From the NCBI RefSeq assembly GCF_964030845.1, contig NZ_OZ034983.1, forward strand, positions 2,790,001-2,854,000: 64,000 nucleotides of DNA, given 5' to 3'. A program made the translations under genes and the position numbers. Source of the stretch: Candidatus Fukatsuia endosymbiont of Tuberolachnus salignus. GTDB lineage: Bacteria; Pseudomonadota; Gammaproteobacteria; Enterobacterales; Enterobacteriaceae. Positions 16,660-26,744 of this stretch are shown here, in pieces. The number at the start of each line of letters is the position of its first letter. Within the stretch, counting starts at the first letter, position 1. The notes beneath the pieces were generated by a model. It searched no databases, was not told the origin of the DNA, and saw only the letters and a program-made list of their open reading frames with translations.

Positions 16660-17493
16660 TCACCTAAACCCAAGCTGACGCTTAATTAAATCATAAGCCG
16701 CCTGGATCTCCTGGGTTTTTTCTTTCGCCATTTCCATCATTTCAGGAGGTAAACCTTTTGCCAGTAACTTATCAGGATGATGCTCGCTCATTAATTTTCT
16801 ATAGGCACGCTTAATGACCACACTGTCATCACTAGGCTTCACCCCTAATACTTTACAAGCATCCGCTAATGTAGGTACCTGAGTTGTCTGTTTAAAACTG
16901 CCCTGTTGATTTCCACCAGCATAACCTTGCCAATTTTCCTTGCTACCAAACTGACGCCCTCCTTCCATCATACTAATAAACTGATCAAACTGGGTACGAG
17001 AAATACCCAGTTCTTCGGCAATCACATACAATACCTGCCGCTCATTCGGATGGAGAGAGCCATCAGCAAAAGCCGCCTGGAATTGGATCTCTAGAAACAT
17101 GCGGATCAGATCAAAATGTCCAAAACACATGTTGCGCAATTCTTTTAGCTTAGCTCTGAGTGGAAAATGCTGTTGCTTACCCTCACGAAAGGCTTGCTGT
17201 GCCGCGATACGTGCGGAACCATGCAAATGCATACGCTCCATTAATTGATTAGCGAGCTGAATATCAACCTCTGTCACTCGCCCTTTGGCTTTACTCAGGT
17301 GCCCCATCACTTGAAAAGTGCAACGGAAAAAAAGCGATTGTCGTGTTTGTTGATCGGCAAAAAACCCCCGGCGCCGCATATTGCACGCCTTGTCTACCGT
17401 ATGACCAATAAACAACCCTAATAATATCCCCCAGAAACCGATACCGGACATCAATCCTAATATCAGACCGAGCAGTTTTCCCCAATACTGCAT
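16660..17493 (-). CDS. djlA: DjlA, membrane-anchored DnaJ-like co-chaperone
   Basis: A 277-residue type III membrane protein. A single N-terminal transmembrane helix rich in Gly (GLILGLMSGIGFWGILLGLF) is followed by a TerB-like cytoplasmic region (about 60-190) and a C-terminal J domain (about 210-277) with HPD in SEHHPDKLLAKGLP. DjlA stimulates DnaK ATPase at the inner membrane and affects capsule and envelope stress signalling. It is divergent from lptD with 130 bp between, as in enterics. Confidence 0.95.
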   Translation of the reverse strand: MQYWGKLLGLILGLMSGIGFWGILLGLFIGHTVDKACNMRRRGFFADQQTRQSLFFRCTFQVMGHLSKAKGRVTEVDIQLANQLMERMHLHGSARIAAQQAFREGKQQHFPLRAKLKELRNMCFGHFDLIRMFLEIQFQAAFADGSLHPNERQVLYVIAEELGISRTQFDQFISMMEGGRQFGSKENWQGYAGGNQQGSFKQTTQVPTLADACKVLGVKPSDDSVVIKRAYRKLMSEHHPDKLLAKGLPPEMMEMAKEKTQEIQAAYDLIKRQLGFR

Positions 17494-17623
17494 ATACTCC
17501 TCAATTCATCATGCCGTCAGTTAAAATTTGCATTATCATACTCGGCATCTAGTTCATAACCCGACGGCGAAACCGACAAACAGCCTAACTTAATCTTAGC
17601 GTAACGGTGATGAGTCATAAAAT

Positions 17624-19954
17624 ATGAAAAAAAAAGCCCCAACACTGCTGGCTACCCTGATCTGGACGGTATTTTATGGCCAATACGCATTGGCTGATCT
17701 CGCCGAGCAATGTATGCTCGGTGTACCTACATACGATGAACCCTTAGTGAGCGGTGATATTAATCAACTTCCCGTTGATATCCAAGCAAATAAAACCGAA
17801 GGCCATTATCCATACAATGCGCGATTTATTGGTGACGTCATCATACAGCAAGGTAACAGTACACTGACTGCCAATCAAGTCGAACTACATCAGACGCAAA
17901 AAGACCGTCAGACCGTACCAGTACGCACTCTAACTGCAACAGGTAATGTCAACTATGACGACCCAGATATCAAGCTAAAAGGATCGAAAGGCTGGTCGAA
18001 CCTGAATACCAAAGATACCAATGTGGATCAAGGTCAGTACCAAATGGTCGGTCGTCAGGGCCGTGGTGATGCCGATGTGATGAAGTTGCGCAGTGAAAAC
18101 CGTTATACTATTTTAGAAAATGGAACCTTCACTTCTTGCCTGCCTGCCGATAACAGCTGGAGCATCAAAGGCTCCGAAGTCATCCATGACCGTGAAGAAC
18201 AAGTTGCCGAAATATGGAATGCTCGCTTTAGAATTGGTGGAGTCCCCGTGTTCTATAGTCCTTACTTACAATTGCCTGTAGGAGATAAGCGCCGCTCCGG
18301 TTTCCTGATCCCCGATGTTGCTTACACTAGCAGTAACTATTTCGAGTTCAGCCAACCTTATTACTGGAATATTGCCCCGAATCTTGATGCCACAATCACT
18401 ACGCGCTATCTGCGTAAACGGGGGATTCAATGGCAAAATCAGTTCCGTTATCTGTTAGCACCCGGAAACGGTTCTATGGCGTTAGAATGGCTACCCAACG
18501 ATAAAGCTTATACGGGTACTGACATCCATGATAAAAATAAGACCCGCTGGTTATACAATTGGCGACATAGTGGTGTAATGGATAACGTATGGCGTTTCAG
18601 TGTCAATTATACCAGGATCAGTGACGCAAAATATTTTAGCGATCTGGTTTCTCCCTATGGCTCGACCACTGATGGTTATGCCACACAAATATTCAGTGCC
18701 GGTTACGCACAAAAAAGCTGGAACGCGACTCTCTCTTCTAAACAGTTCCAGGTATTTACTGGTGGGGGTAATGAAGATGCCTATCGCGCTCAGCCGCAGC
18801 TAGATATAAATTACTACAAAAATAATATCGGGCCTTTTGATCTGTATACCTATGGTCAGGTGGTGAAGTTTACTAGCGTTAACCCAAATAATCCTAAAGC
18901 TAATCGTTTTCATGTCGAATCGGCAATTAATTTGCCTTTGGCTAATAGCTGGAGCAGCCTAAATACTGAAACCAAACTGATGGCTACCCATTATCAGCAA
19001 GACGTTCCCGCGAATTTTGCCGATACCTATAAAGATTCCGTCAATAGGGTAATACCGCAATTTAAGGTTGATGGAAAAGTGGTGTTTGACCGAGTGATGG
19101 ATTGGAATAGTCGCTTTACACAAACGTTGGAACCGCGAGCGCAATACCTCTACAGCCCTTACCGTAACCAGGACGATATCTATATTTACGACACCACCTT
19201 ACTACAAACCGATTATAACGGTTTATTCCGTGATCGTAGCTATAGCGGTCTGGACCGCATCGCCTCTGCCAATCAAATTGCTACGGGTTTAACCTCACGT
19301 ATTTTTGATGATACTCTAGTAGAACGTTTTAACGTTTCTCTTGGTCAGATTTATTACTTCAGTCATGCGGGTTCTGGGCGTAGCACTGTGATCGATGACA
19401 ATGATGATATTGGCAGTCTGGTCTGGGCAGGAGACAGTAACTGGAAAATTACCGACGAATGGAGGGTGAGAGGAGGAACACAATATGACACCCGGCTAGG
19501 AAGTTTGACACAGGGTAATGGAATAATGGAGTATCGACACGATGCCGAGCGAGTATTTCAATTGAACTATCGCTACGCCAGCCCAGAATATATCAAGGCT
19601 TCGCTACCAAAACGAAAAGACAACCCCTTCTATCAACAAGGTATTTCACAGATCGGTGTTGCAACCAGTTTGCCACTAGCTGATCGTTGGGCCGTAGTGG
19701 GTGCCTATTACTATGATACCAAAGCACGTCAACCGGCTAGCGAGCTAGTCGGTTTACAATACACCACCTGTTGTTGGGCAGTAAACTTCGGTTACGAACG
19801 CAAAATCACGGGTTGGGATGGAAAATATAACAACAGTAAATATGACAAACGTATATCATTTAATCTTCAATTACGTGGTTTGAGTAGCAATTACAGCCTG
19901 GGTACTCGTGACATGTTAAGTGCAGGAATTTTGCCCTATCAAAGTGCATTTTAA
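17624..19954 (+). CDS. lptD: LptD, LPS-assembly outer-membrane protein
   Basis: A 776-residue protein with a signal peptide (MKKKAPTLLATLIWTVFYGQ) and a predicted start of the mature chain near Asp25. An OstA jelly-roll domain (about 55-190) precedes the 26-strand barrel. Cysteines that form the essential disulfides are present: C30-equivalent in AEQCMLG, one in FTSCLPADN, and the adjacent pair in YTTCCWAVNFGYERK near the end. LptD with LptE inserts LPS in the outer leaflet. It leads the lptD-surA-pdxA-rsmA-apaG-apaH operon, and SurA downstream assists its folding. Confidence 0.96.
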   Translation: MKKKAPTLLATLIWTVFYGQYALADLAEQCMLGVPTYDEPLVSGDINQLPVDIQANKTEGHYPYNARFIGDVIIQQGNSTLTANQVELHQTQKDRQTVPVRTLTATGNVNYDDPDIKLKGSKGWSNLNTKDTNVDQGQYQMVGRQGRGDADVMKLRSENRYTILENGTFTSCLPADNSWSIKGSEVIHDREEQVAEIWNARFRIGGVPVFYSPYLQLPVGDKRRSGFLIPDVAYTSSNYFEFSQPYYWNIAPNLDATITTRYLRKRGIQWQNQFRYLLAPGNGSMALEWLPNDKAYTGTDIHDKNKTRWLYNWRHSGVMDNVWRFSVNYTRISDAKYFSDLVSPYGSTTDGYATQIFSAGYAQKSWNATLSSKQFQVFTGGGNEDAYRAQPQLDINYYKNNIGPFDLYTYGQVVKFTSVNPNNPKANRFHVESAINLPLANSWSSLNTETKLMATHYQQDVPANFADTYKDSVNRVIPQFKVDGKVVFDRVMDWNSRFTQTLEPRAQYLYSPYRNQDDIYIYDTTLLQTDYNGLFRDRSYSGLDRIASANQIATGLTSRIFDDTLVERFNVSLGQIYYFSHAGSGRSTVIDDNDDIGSLVWAGDSNWKITDEWRVRGGTQYDTRLGSLTQGNGIMEYRHDAERVFQLNYRYASPEYIKASLPKRKDNPFYQQGISQIGVATSLPLADRWAVVGAYYYDTKARQPASELVGLQYTTCCWAVNFGYERKITGWDGKYNNSKYDKRISFNLQLRGLSSNYSLGTRDMLSAGILPYQSAF

Positions 19955-19995
19955 TTTTAACCCGCACATGCGGATGACATAAGTGGAAATAAGAT

Positions 19996-21297
19996 ATGAA
20001 GAACTGGAGAACGCTAATCCTCGGGCTAGTGGTGTGCACCAATAGCGCGTTCGCAGCACCACAGGAGATCGATAGAACCGCAGCCATCGTCAATAACGGC
20101 GTAGTACTACAAAGTGACGTCACTAATCTGATGCGGTCAGTGAAGTTGAATGCCCAGCAAACAGGCCAACAACTTCCTGACAATGTAAAATTACATCATC
20201 AAATCCTTGAACAATTGATCATGGACAGTATCCAGTTACAGATGGCCCAAAAGATGGGTATCAATATATCTGATGACGATTTGGATAAAGCCATCACCAA
20301 TATTGCGATACAAAATCGGATGACGATTGATCAAATGCGCAGCCGGTTGGCAAAAGAAGGCATCGATTATAAAAACTACCGCACACAAATCCGTAAAGAA
20401 ATGCTGACATCAGAAGTGCGCAATAATGAGGTTCGACGCCGTATCACCATTTTGCCACAAGAGGTTGAATCACTGGCACAACAAATCTCTAGCCAGACAG
20501 ATGAAGACACAGAGCTGAATCTCAGCCACATTCTCATCCCGGTGCCAGAAAATCCGTCTCAGCAACAGAAAGATCAAGCTGAAAGACAGGCGAATAAAAT
20601 CGTAGCTGAGATCAAGGAAGGCGCTGATTTTGCCAAGTTGGCTATCGCCAACTCGTCTGATCCACAAGCACTAAAAGGCGGTCAAATGGGCTGGAGTAAA
20701 CGGCAAGAGCTACCAAGCTTGTTTGCCGCAAAATTACATTCAGCCAATAAAGGCGATATTATCGGTCCGATACGTTCCGGGATAGGTTTTCATATTTTAA
20801 AAATCAATGATATACGTGGAGCAGATAAAGCGATATCGATAACCGAAGTACATGCACGGCATATCCTACTCAAACCTTCGATTATGATGACCGACAATCA
20901 AGCACAAGCCAAATTACAGGCCATCGCGCAGGAAATAAAAAATGGTAAAACTCATTTTGCTACTGTCGCGAAAGAAATTTCTGAAGATCCCGGTTCTGCG
21001 GGGCAGGGTGGTGATCTCGGTTGGGCTGCACCCGATATCTATGATCCCGCTTTCCGTAATGCATTACTAAAACTCAAAAAAGGAGCGATTAGCGCGCCCG
21101 TTCATTCGTCATTTGGCTGGCATTTGATTGAATTACTTGATACACGTAAAGTAGATCGAACCGATGCTGTGCAAAAAAATCGTGCCTATCGGATGCTTTT
21201 TACCCGTAAATTTGCTGAAGAAGCTCAAAGTTGGATGCAACAACAACGTGCAGCGGCCTATGTGAAAATTCTTGATGGTCATGATGTACAAAAATAA
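19996..21297 (+). CDS. surA: SurA, periplasmic chaperone and PPIase
   Basis: 433 residues with a signal peptide (NWRTLILGLVVCTNSAFAAP). The N-terminal chaperone domain (EIDRTAAIVNNGVVLQSDV) is followed by two parvulin domains (about 172-273 with LNLSHILIPVPENP, and 283-382 with VHARHILLKP and GGDLGWAAP) and a C-terminal helix. SurA escorts unfolded outer-membrane proteins such as LptD to BAM. It starts 41 nt after lptD. The full family length is kept. Confidence 0.96.
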   Translation: MKNWRTLILGLVVCTNSAFAAPQEIDRTAAIVNNGVVLQSDVTNLMRSVKLNAQQTGQQLPDNVKLHHQILEQLIMDSIQLQMAQKMGINISDDDLDKAITNIAIQNRMTIDQMRSRLAKEGIDYKNYRTQIRKEMLTSEVRNNEVRRRITILPQEVESLAQQISSQTDEDTELNLSHILIPVPENPSQQQKDQAERQANKIVAEIKEGADFAKLAIANSSDPQALKGGQMGWSKRQELPSLFAAKLHSANKGDIIGPIRSGIGFHILKINDIRGADKAISITEVHARHILLKPSIMMTDNQAQAKLQAIAQEIKNGKTHFATVAKEISEDPGSAGQGGDLGWAAPDIYDPAFRNALLKLKKGAISAPVHSSFGWHLIELLDTRKVDRTDAVQKNRAYRMLFTRKFAEEAQSWMQQQRAAAYVKILDGHDVQK

Positions 21298-22324
21298 GCC
21301 GACAAGTTATCAACCCATCGTCATTACCCCTGGCGAGCCTGCTGGGGTCGGACTGGATCTGGTGATCGCCCTCGCCCAACAGACTTGGCCGATTGAACTG
21401 GTGGTCTGTGCCGATCGTGATGCATTGCTTGAGCGTGCCGAACAACTACAGTTACCATTAAAATTGCTCGAATATCAGCCGGTTTCTCAGCAAACAAACC
21501 CGCCAATAAAAGCAGGTAAATCACAGTTGGCTAGGACATTAACCGTGCTACCAATCAAAACCAACGCGCCTGTGGTGGCAGGTAAACTTGAGGTACAAAA
21601 CGGCAGTTACGTCGTGGAAACATTGGCGCGTGCCTGTGATGGTTGCCTAAACGGTGAGTTTTCAGCATTAGTTACCGGTCCAGTACAAAAAAGCATTATC
21701 AACGAAGCTGGTATTCCCTTTATCGGGCATACCGAGTTTTTTGCGGCGCGTAGCCACTGCCCAGCTGTCGTCATGATGCTAGCCACAGAAGAGCTACGAG
21801 TTGCACTGGCGACCACACATTTAGCCTTGTCACAGGTGCCCATAGCCATTACCCAAACGAGTCTGCGCCAAGTTATTACCATTCTCCATCATGATCTTAA
21901 AAATAAATTCGCTATTAATCAGCCTAAAATTTATGTCTGTGGATTGAACCCTCATGCAGGCGAAGGGGGTCATATGGGGCGTGAAGAAATAGATGTTATT
22001 ATCCCGGTATTGACATCATTGCGTGAAGAAGGAATGCAACTTATTGGTCCACTGCCTGCAGACACGTTATTTCAGCCGAAATATCTGAAAGAGGCTGATG
22101 CAGTACTTGCTATGTACCATGATCAGGGATTACCGGTGTTAAAATATCAAGGCTTTGGTCGGGCAACGAATATTACTCTTGGCTTACCTTTTATTCGTAC
22201 CTCAGTCGATCACGGCACTGCATTAGAACTCGCCGCAAGTGGTCAAGCCAATGCCGGCAGTTTTACCATGGCATTAAATTTAGCCATTAAAATGATAACT
22301 GACACAGGGACGCTCAAAATATGA
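21284..22324 (+). CDS. pdxA: PdxA, 4-hydroxythreonine-4-phosphate dehydrogenase
   Basis: About 346 residues. Several in-frame ATGs (21275, 21281, 21284) lie inside the surA 3' end; I take the last, which leaves a short leader before VITPGEPAGVGLDL. Motifs include the metal-binding His in GHTEFF, CGLNPHAGEGGHMG and MYHDQGLPVLKYQGFG. The enzyme oxidises 4-phosphohydroxy-L-threonine in pyridoxal phosphate biosynthesis, using NAD and a divalent metal. The overlap with surA implies translational coupling. Retention suggests the pathway to vitamin B6 is at least partly kept. Confidence 0.94.
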   Translation: MYKNKPTSYQPIVITPGEPAGVGLDLVIALAQQTWPIELVVCADRDALLERAEQLQLPLKLLEYQPVSQQTNPPIKAGKSQLARTLTVLPIKTNAPVVAGKLEVQNGSYVVETLARACDGCLNGEFSALVTGPVQKSIINEAGIPFIGHTEFFAARSHCPAVVMMLATEELRVALATTHLALSQVPIAITQTSLRQVITILHHDLKNKFAINQPKIYVCGLNPHAGEGGHMGREEIDVIIPVLTSLREEGMQLIGPLPADTLFQPKYLKEADAVLAMYHDQGLPVLKYQGFGRATNITLGLPFIRTSVDHGTALELAASGQANAGSFTMALNLAIKMITDTGTLKI

Positions 22325-22360
22325 TCACAAAATTGCGTAACATCCAAATGATAAATAATA

Positions 22361-23188
22361 ATGCATAATAGAATCCACCAAGGGCATTTTGCCCGTAAAC
22401 GGTTTGGGCAAAACTTTTTAAACGATCACTGTGTTATCGATAGCATCGTTTCGGCTATTCACCCTCTGCCAGGCGAAGCAGTGATTGAAATTGGGCCAGG
22501 CTTAGGGGCATTAACCGAGCCAGTAGCAGATCGTCTGGACAAGATGACGGTCATTGAGTTGGATCGCGACCTCGCTACCCGTCTTATTAATCATCCTAAA
22601 CTCAAAGATAAGCTGATTGTCCATCAGCAAGATGCCATGAAAACAGATTTTTCCGCACTCGCGAAGCTTGCAGGGCAACCGCTGCGTGTATTCGGTAATC
22701 TGCCCTATAATATTTCTACCCCATTGATGTTTCGTCTTTTCGGCTATACTAACACAATCAGTGACATGCATTTTATGTTGCAAAAAGAGGTGGTTAAGCG
22801 TTTGGTTGCCGCGCCAGATAGCAAGGCATATGGCCGTTTAACGGTAATGGCACAGTATTATTGCCGAATTATTCCCGTGCTAGAAGTACCGTCGACGGCG
22901 TTTACGCCCGCTCCTAAAGTTGACTCTGCAGTGGTGCGCTTGACGCCACACCGACAGCAACCTAATCCAGTGAGCGATATTCGTCTTCTTGGGCTCATTA
23001 CCACTCAGGCGTTTAATCAGCGGCGGAAGACCATTCGTAACAGCTTAGGAGAATTATTCACTCCCGAGCAATTGACCAAGCTTAGTATCGATCCCGCTTT
23101 TAGAGCTGAAAATGTCACTGTAGCGCAATATTGTAGACTGACTAATTGGCTTTCAGATCAAGCGACCCATAGCAACAGGAGCCTTTGA
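22361..23188 (+). CDS. rsmA: RsmA (KsgA), 16S rRNA dimethyladenosine transferase
   Basis: 275 residues starting MHNRIHQGHFARKRFGQNFL, the family N-terminus. The Rossmann fold shows the SAM-binding motif VIEIGPGLGALTEP and acidic VIELDRDLATRL, and the catalytic NLPYNIS. It dimethylates A1518 and A1519 of 16S rRNA during 30S maturation. The stop codon overlaps the apaG start (TGATG). Confidence 0.96.
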   Translation: MHNRIHQGHFARKRFGQNFLNDHCVIDSIVSAIHPLPGEAVIEIGPGLGALTEPVADRLDKMTVIELDRDLATRLINHPKLKDKLIVHQQDAMKTDFSALAKLAGQPLRVFGNLPYNISTPLMFRLFGYTNTISDMHFMLQKEVVKRLVAAPDSKAYGRLTVMAQYYCRIIPVLEVPSTAFTPAPKVDSAVVRLTPHRQQPNPVSDIRLLGLITTQAFNQRRKTIRNSLGELFTPEQLTKLSIDPAFRAENVTVAQYCRLTNWLSDQATHSNRSL

Positions 23189-23565
23189 TGATTGAACAGC
23201 CCTTGATTTGTACACAAATACAAAGTGTCTATTTAGAAAGCCAATCGATACCTGAAGAGGAACGCTATGTCTTCGCCTACACCGTGACTATTCGCAATTT
23301 AGGACGTTCAAGAGTCCAACTACTCAGTCGTTATTGGCTCATCACGAATGGTAATGGCAGTAAAACTGAGGTTCGAGGTGATGGCGTCGTGGGAGAGCAG
23401 CCCGTCATCTTACCGGCGAGTGAATTCCAATATACCAGTGGTGCGGTTCTTGAAACACCTTTGGGTATGATGGAAGGATATTATGAAATGGTTGATCATC
23501 TCGGTCATCCGTTTCAGGTTTTGATCCCGGTTTTTCGCCTAGCTATTCCGATTATGATCCATTAA
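23188..23565 (+). CDS. apaG: ApaG, Co2+/Mg2+ efflux-associated protein
   Basis: 125 residues, the exact family length, from the ATG that overlaps the rsmA stop. It is an all-beta fibronectin-type III-like fold with VFAYTVTIRNLG, SRYWLITNGNG and the glycine-rich GDGVVGEQPVI. Its molecular role is not firmly established. It is translationally coupled with rsmA and followed by apaH after 2 nt. Confidence 0.95.
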   Translation: MIEQPLICTQIQSVYLESQSIPEEERYVFAYTVTIRNLGRSRVQLLSRYWLITNGNGSKTEVRGDGVVGEQPVILPASEFQYTSGAVLETPLGMMEGYYEMVDHLGHPFQVLIPVFRLAIPIMIH

Positions 23566-23567
23566 TC

Positions 23568-24389
23568 ATGTCTACCTATCTTATCGGCGATGTTCATGGC
23601 TGTTTTGCTGAACTTCGTGCTCTATTAGCACAAGTTAATTTTGATGTGCAACAAGATACATTGTGGCTAACTGGCGATTTAGTCGCCCGTGGATCCGCAT
23701 CATTGGCGGTATTACGTTATCTTCGTGCTCTCGGATCTGGTGTACGCATCGTGTTGGGTAACCATGATCTGCATTTATTGGCAGTACACGCCGGTATCAG
23801 TCGTAATAAGCCGAAAGACCACCTTACCGAGTTGCTCAATGCCCACGACATCGATGAGTTGATCAATTGGCTACGCCGTCAACCCCTGTTGCAAATTGAT
23901 CACGCGTTAAAACTTATCATGGTCCATGCAGGTATCAGCCCACAATGGGATATCAAAACAGCACAAAGCTGTGCCCGTGAAGTTGAAGCCGTACTCAGTA
24001 GTGACAGTTATCCACTGTTTCTCAATGCCATGTACAGTGATACACCCAATAGTTGGGATCCTGAACGTTCAGGATTGGCACGCCTACGTTTTAGCACTAA
24101 TGTACTGACACGAATGCGTTACTGTTTTCCACATGGGCAACTGGATATGCTCTGTAAAGATAAACCTGAAAATGCTCCCTTTCCTTTGGCACCCTGGTTT
24201 GAGCTGCCGCGTTTGATTGATGCCGATTATGCTGTTGCTTTTGGTCACTGGGCATCCTTGCAGGGAACAGGAACACCAACAGGTATTTATGCATTGGACA
24301 CGGGCTGTTGCTGGGGGGGTCAACTAACCCTGTTACGTTGGGAAGATAAACGTTATTTTACACAGCCCGCAGAACATATCCCTGTTTAG
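23568..24389 (+). CDS. apaH: ApaH, diadenosine tetraphosphatase
   Basis: 273 residues with metallophosphoesterase motifs in order: GDVHGCF (residues 7-13), GDLVARGSASL, GNHDLH, and VHAGISPQWD. It cleaves Ap4A to two ADP and also removes Np4 caps from RNA, limiting alarmone build-up under stress. It is the last gene of the lptD operon; the spacing to uvrB is 68 nt. Confidence 0.95.
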   Translation: MSTYLIGDVHGCFAELRALLAQVNFDVQQDTLWLTGDLVARGSASLAVLRYLRALGSGVRIVLGNHDLHLLAVHAGISRNKPKDHLTELLNAHDIDELINWLRRQPLLQIDHALKLIMVHAGISPQWDIKTAQSCAREVEAVLSSDSYPLFLNAMYSDTPNSWDPERSGLARLRFSTNVLTRMRYCFPHGQLDMLCKDKPENAPFPLAPWFELPRLIDADYAVAFGHWASLQGTGTPTGIYALDTGCCWGGQLTLLRWEDKRYFTQPAEHIPV

Positions 24390-24457
24390 TCATTATCCGT
24401 TACACACCACCCGCATACTTAATCTTCTAACCCGATGTTGTTGCAGGTAGCTAATTC

Positions 24458-26476
24458 ATGAGTAAAGCATTTAAACTGCATACCGATTTAAAACCTGCCG
24501 GTGATCAACCCGAAGCAATCCGTCAACTGGAAAAAGGGTTGACAAACGGCCTGGCCCATCAAACCCTGCTAGGCGTAACGGGCTCGGGTAAAACCTTTAC
24601 TGTGGCTAATGTCATCGCCAATGTTAACCGACCCACCATGATCCTCGCACCCAACAAAACACTGGCGGCACAACTGTACGGCGAAATGAAAGCATTTTTT
24701 CCTAACAATGCAGTGGAATATTTCGTTTCTTATTACGATTACTATCAGCCTGAAGCTTATGTCCCCAGTTCAGATACCTTTATTGAAAAAGATTCAGCGA
24801 TCAATGAGCATATCGAACAAATGCGTTTATCTGCTACCAAAGCTTTGCTTGAACGACAGGACGTGATCGTTGTTGCCTCGGTATCGGCAATTTATGGTTT
24901 GGGCGATCCAGAACGCTATCTGAAAATGATATTACATCTTACTCATGGCATGATTATTAATCAGCGTAAAATCTTGGCCAGTCTGACGGAATTACAATAT
25001 AAACGTAATGATCAGGTATTTCAGCGTGGTACTTTCCGGGTACGTGGTGAAGTCATCGATATCTTCCCTGCCGAATCGGATAAACAGGCGGTGCGAGTGG
25101 AATTATTTGATGAGGAAGTAGAGCGTTTATCATTGTTTGATCCCTTGACCGGTCAGTTGTTGTGTGAAGTGCCTCGTTTCACTGTGTATCCAAAAACGCA
25201 TTATGCCACGCCACGTGAATCTATCCTGCAGGCAATGGAAGCAATAAAAATAGAGTTGCAACAGCGACGCCAAACCCTGTTGTCCAATAATAAACTACTG
25301 GAAAAACAGCGGATTACTCAGCGGACTCAATTTGATCTTGAAATGATGAATGAATTGGGCTACTGCTCTGGTATTGAAAATTACTCACGCTATCTTTCAG
25401 GCCGTGCGGAAGGAGAGCCACCACCGACGCTATTCGATTATTTGCCAACTGATGGCGTATTAATCGTTGATGAATCTCACGTCACTATACCGCAAATCGG
25501 CGCGATGTATAAAGGCGACCGTTCCCGCAAAGAAAATTTAGTGGCCTATGGTTTCCGCTTGCCTTCAGCATTGGATAATCGCCCAATGCGTTTTGAAGAA
25601 TTTGAAGCCTTGGCACCACAAACTATCTATGTATCAGCGACACCCAGTCAATATGAATTGGAGAAATCCGCCGGTGATGTGGTTGAACAGTTAGTGCGCC
25701 CGACAGGTTTACTCGATCCTTTAATTGAAGTACGACCGGTTATCACTCAAGTCGATGACCTCTTATCAGAGATACGCAAACGAGTTGCGAGCAATGAACG
25801 AATACTGGTGACAACGCTAACCAAACGTATGGCAGAAGATCTGACCGAATATTTGCAAGAACATGGTGAACGGGTACGTTATTTGCATTCGGATATTGAT
25901 ACCGTAGAACGTGTTGAAATTATCCGCGATTTACGCCTTGGCAAATTTGATGTGTTAGTGGGGATTAACTTATTGCGCGAAGGGCTAGATATCCCTGAAG
26001 TCTCATTAGTCGCTATCCTGGACGCAGATAAAGAGGGCTTTTTACGTTCTGAACGTTCACTGATCCAGACTATTGGTCGTGCTGCTCGCAATCTGAATGG
26101 TAAAGCTATTTTATATGGCGATAGCATTACCGTTTCAATGGAAAAAGCCATTAATGAAACAGAACGACGACGAGCCAGACAGCATGCCTATAACGAAGAA
26201 CGCGGGATCACCCCTCAGGGTCTAAACAAAAAAGTTGGCGATATACTGCAATTAGGGCAGTCTTATTCTTTACGTGGTAAGGGAAAAAATCGAGGAACGA
26301 GAGCAGAGGAGACTACAGGTAGCTATCAGGCTCTAACAGCGAAAGCGCTGGAACGTAAAATTCGTGAGTTAGAAGAGCAAATGTATATCCATGCACGAGA
26401 TCTCGAGTTCGAACAGGCCTCAGTGCTGAGGGATCAAGTACAGCAGATGCGCCAGCAATTTATTGCTACTTCCTGA
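24458..26476 (+). CDS. uvrB: UvrB, nucleotide excision repair helicase-like subunit
   Basis: 672 residues, one shorter than E. coli. Walker A GVTGSGKT is at about residues 39-46, the beta-hairpin region YYDYYQPEAYVP near 92-103, Walker B DESH at about 338, helicase motifs V-VI (GINLLREGLDIPEVSL, QTIGRAARN), and the C-terminal UVR domain (LEEQMYIHARDLEFEQASVL). UvrB verifies damage with UvrA and recruits UvrC. The gene is intact, unlike many highly reduced symbionts. Confidence 0.97.
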   Translation: MSKAFKLHTDLKPAGDQPEAIRQLEKGLTNGLAHQTLLGVTGSGKTFTVANVIANVNRPTMILAPNKTLAAQLYGEMKAFFPNNAVEYFVSYYDYYQPEAYVPSSDTFIEKDSAINEHIEQMRLSATKALLERQDVIVVASVSAIYGLGDPERYLKMILHLTHGMIINQRKILASLTELQYKRNDQVFQRGTFRVRGEVIDIFPAESDKQAVRVELFDEEVERLSLFDPLTGQLLCEVPRFTVYPKTHYATPRESILQAMEAIKIELQQRRQTLLSNNKLLEKQRITQRTQFDLEMMNELGYCSGIENYSRYLSGRAEGEPPPTLFDYLPTDGVLIVDESHVTIPQIGAMYKGDRSRKENLVAYGFRLPSALDNRPMRFEEFEALAPQTIYVSATPSQYELEKSAGDVVEQLVRPTGLLDPLIEVRPVITQVDDLLSEIRKRVASNERILVTTLTKRMAEDLTEYLQEHGERVRYLHSDIDTVERVEIIRDLRLGKFDVLVGINLLREGLDIPEVSLVAILDADKEGFLRSERSLIQTIGRAARNLNGKAILYGDSITVSMEKAINETERRRARQHAYNEERGITPQGLNKKVGDILQLGQSYSLRGKGKNRGTRAEETTGSYQALTAKALERKIRELEEQMYIHARDLEFEQASVLRDQVQQMRQQFIATS

Positions 26477-26533
26477 CAAGATTCCTTTCCTCACAACAAA
26501 GTAGAAGGAGAGATTATTCTCATCGTCTTGTCA

Positions 26534-26637
26534 TATAGCTGCGCGATTTAATTTTGATTAGCACTCAAACATGAGCCACTCCATAGATTTATTCCTCAAT
26601 GTATCCATTAGCAACAAAATTAAATCGCGCAGCTATA
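26534..26637. repeat. MITE-C: 104-bp IS630 derivative with perfect 23-bp TIRs
   Basis: The left arm starts TATAGCTGCGCGATTTAATT, and the right arm is its exact complement over 23 bp, ending at TA. The interior keeps TTTTGATTA and ATGAGCCACTCCATAGATTT, matching the 5' end and first codons of the IS630 relic at 13587 (ATGAGCCACTCTGTCGATTT). It is therefore a deletion derivative of that IS family. Confidence 0.85.
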
Positions 26638-26672
26638 CCCTCTACCGGTTACCGCATCATAAAGCCGTTTAT

Positions 26673-26713
26673 TAGACTTCTTGCAGAACCTACTGCATGC
26701 TGCAAGAAGTCTA
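26673..26713. repeat. MITE-A terminal palindrome (41 bp)
   Basis: TAGACTTCTTGCAGAACC...TGCAAGAAGTCTA: only the two terminal arms of the MITE-A family remain, brought together by loss of the interior. Confidence 0.75.
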
Positions 26714-26744
26714 TTGATAGGCAACCATCATGCAAAAACACAGT

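Noticed and set aside
26520..26715. uvrB terminator
   Set aside because: The inverted repeats here belong to mobile elements (TA-bounded, related to other copies) and lack a T-tract.
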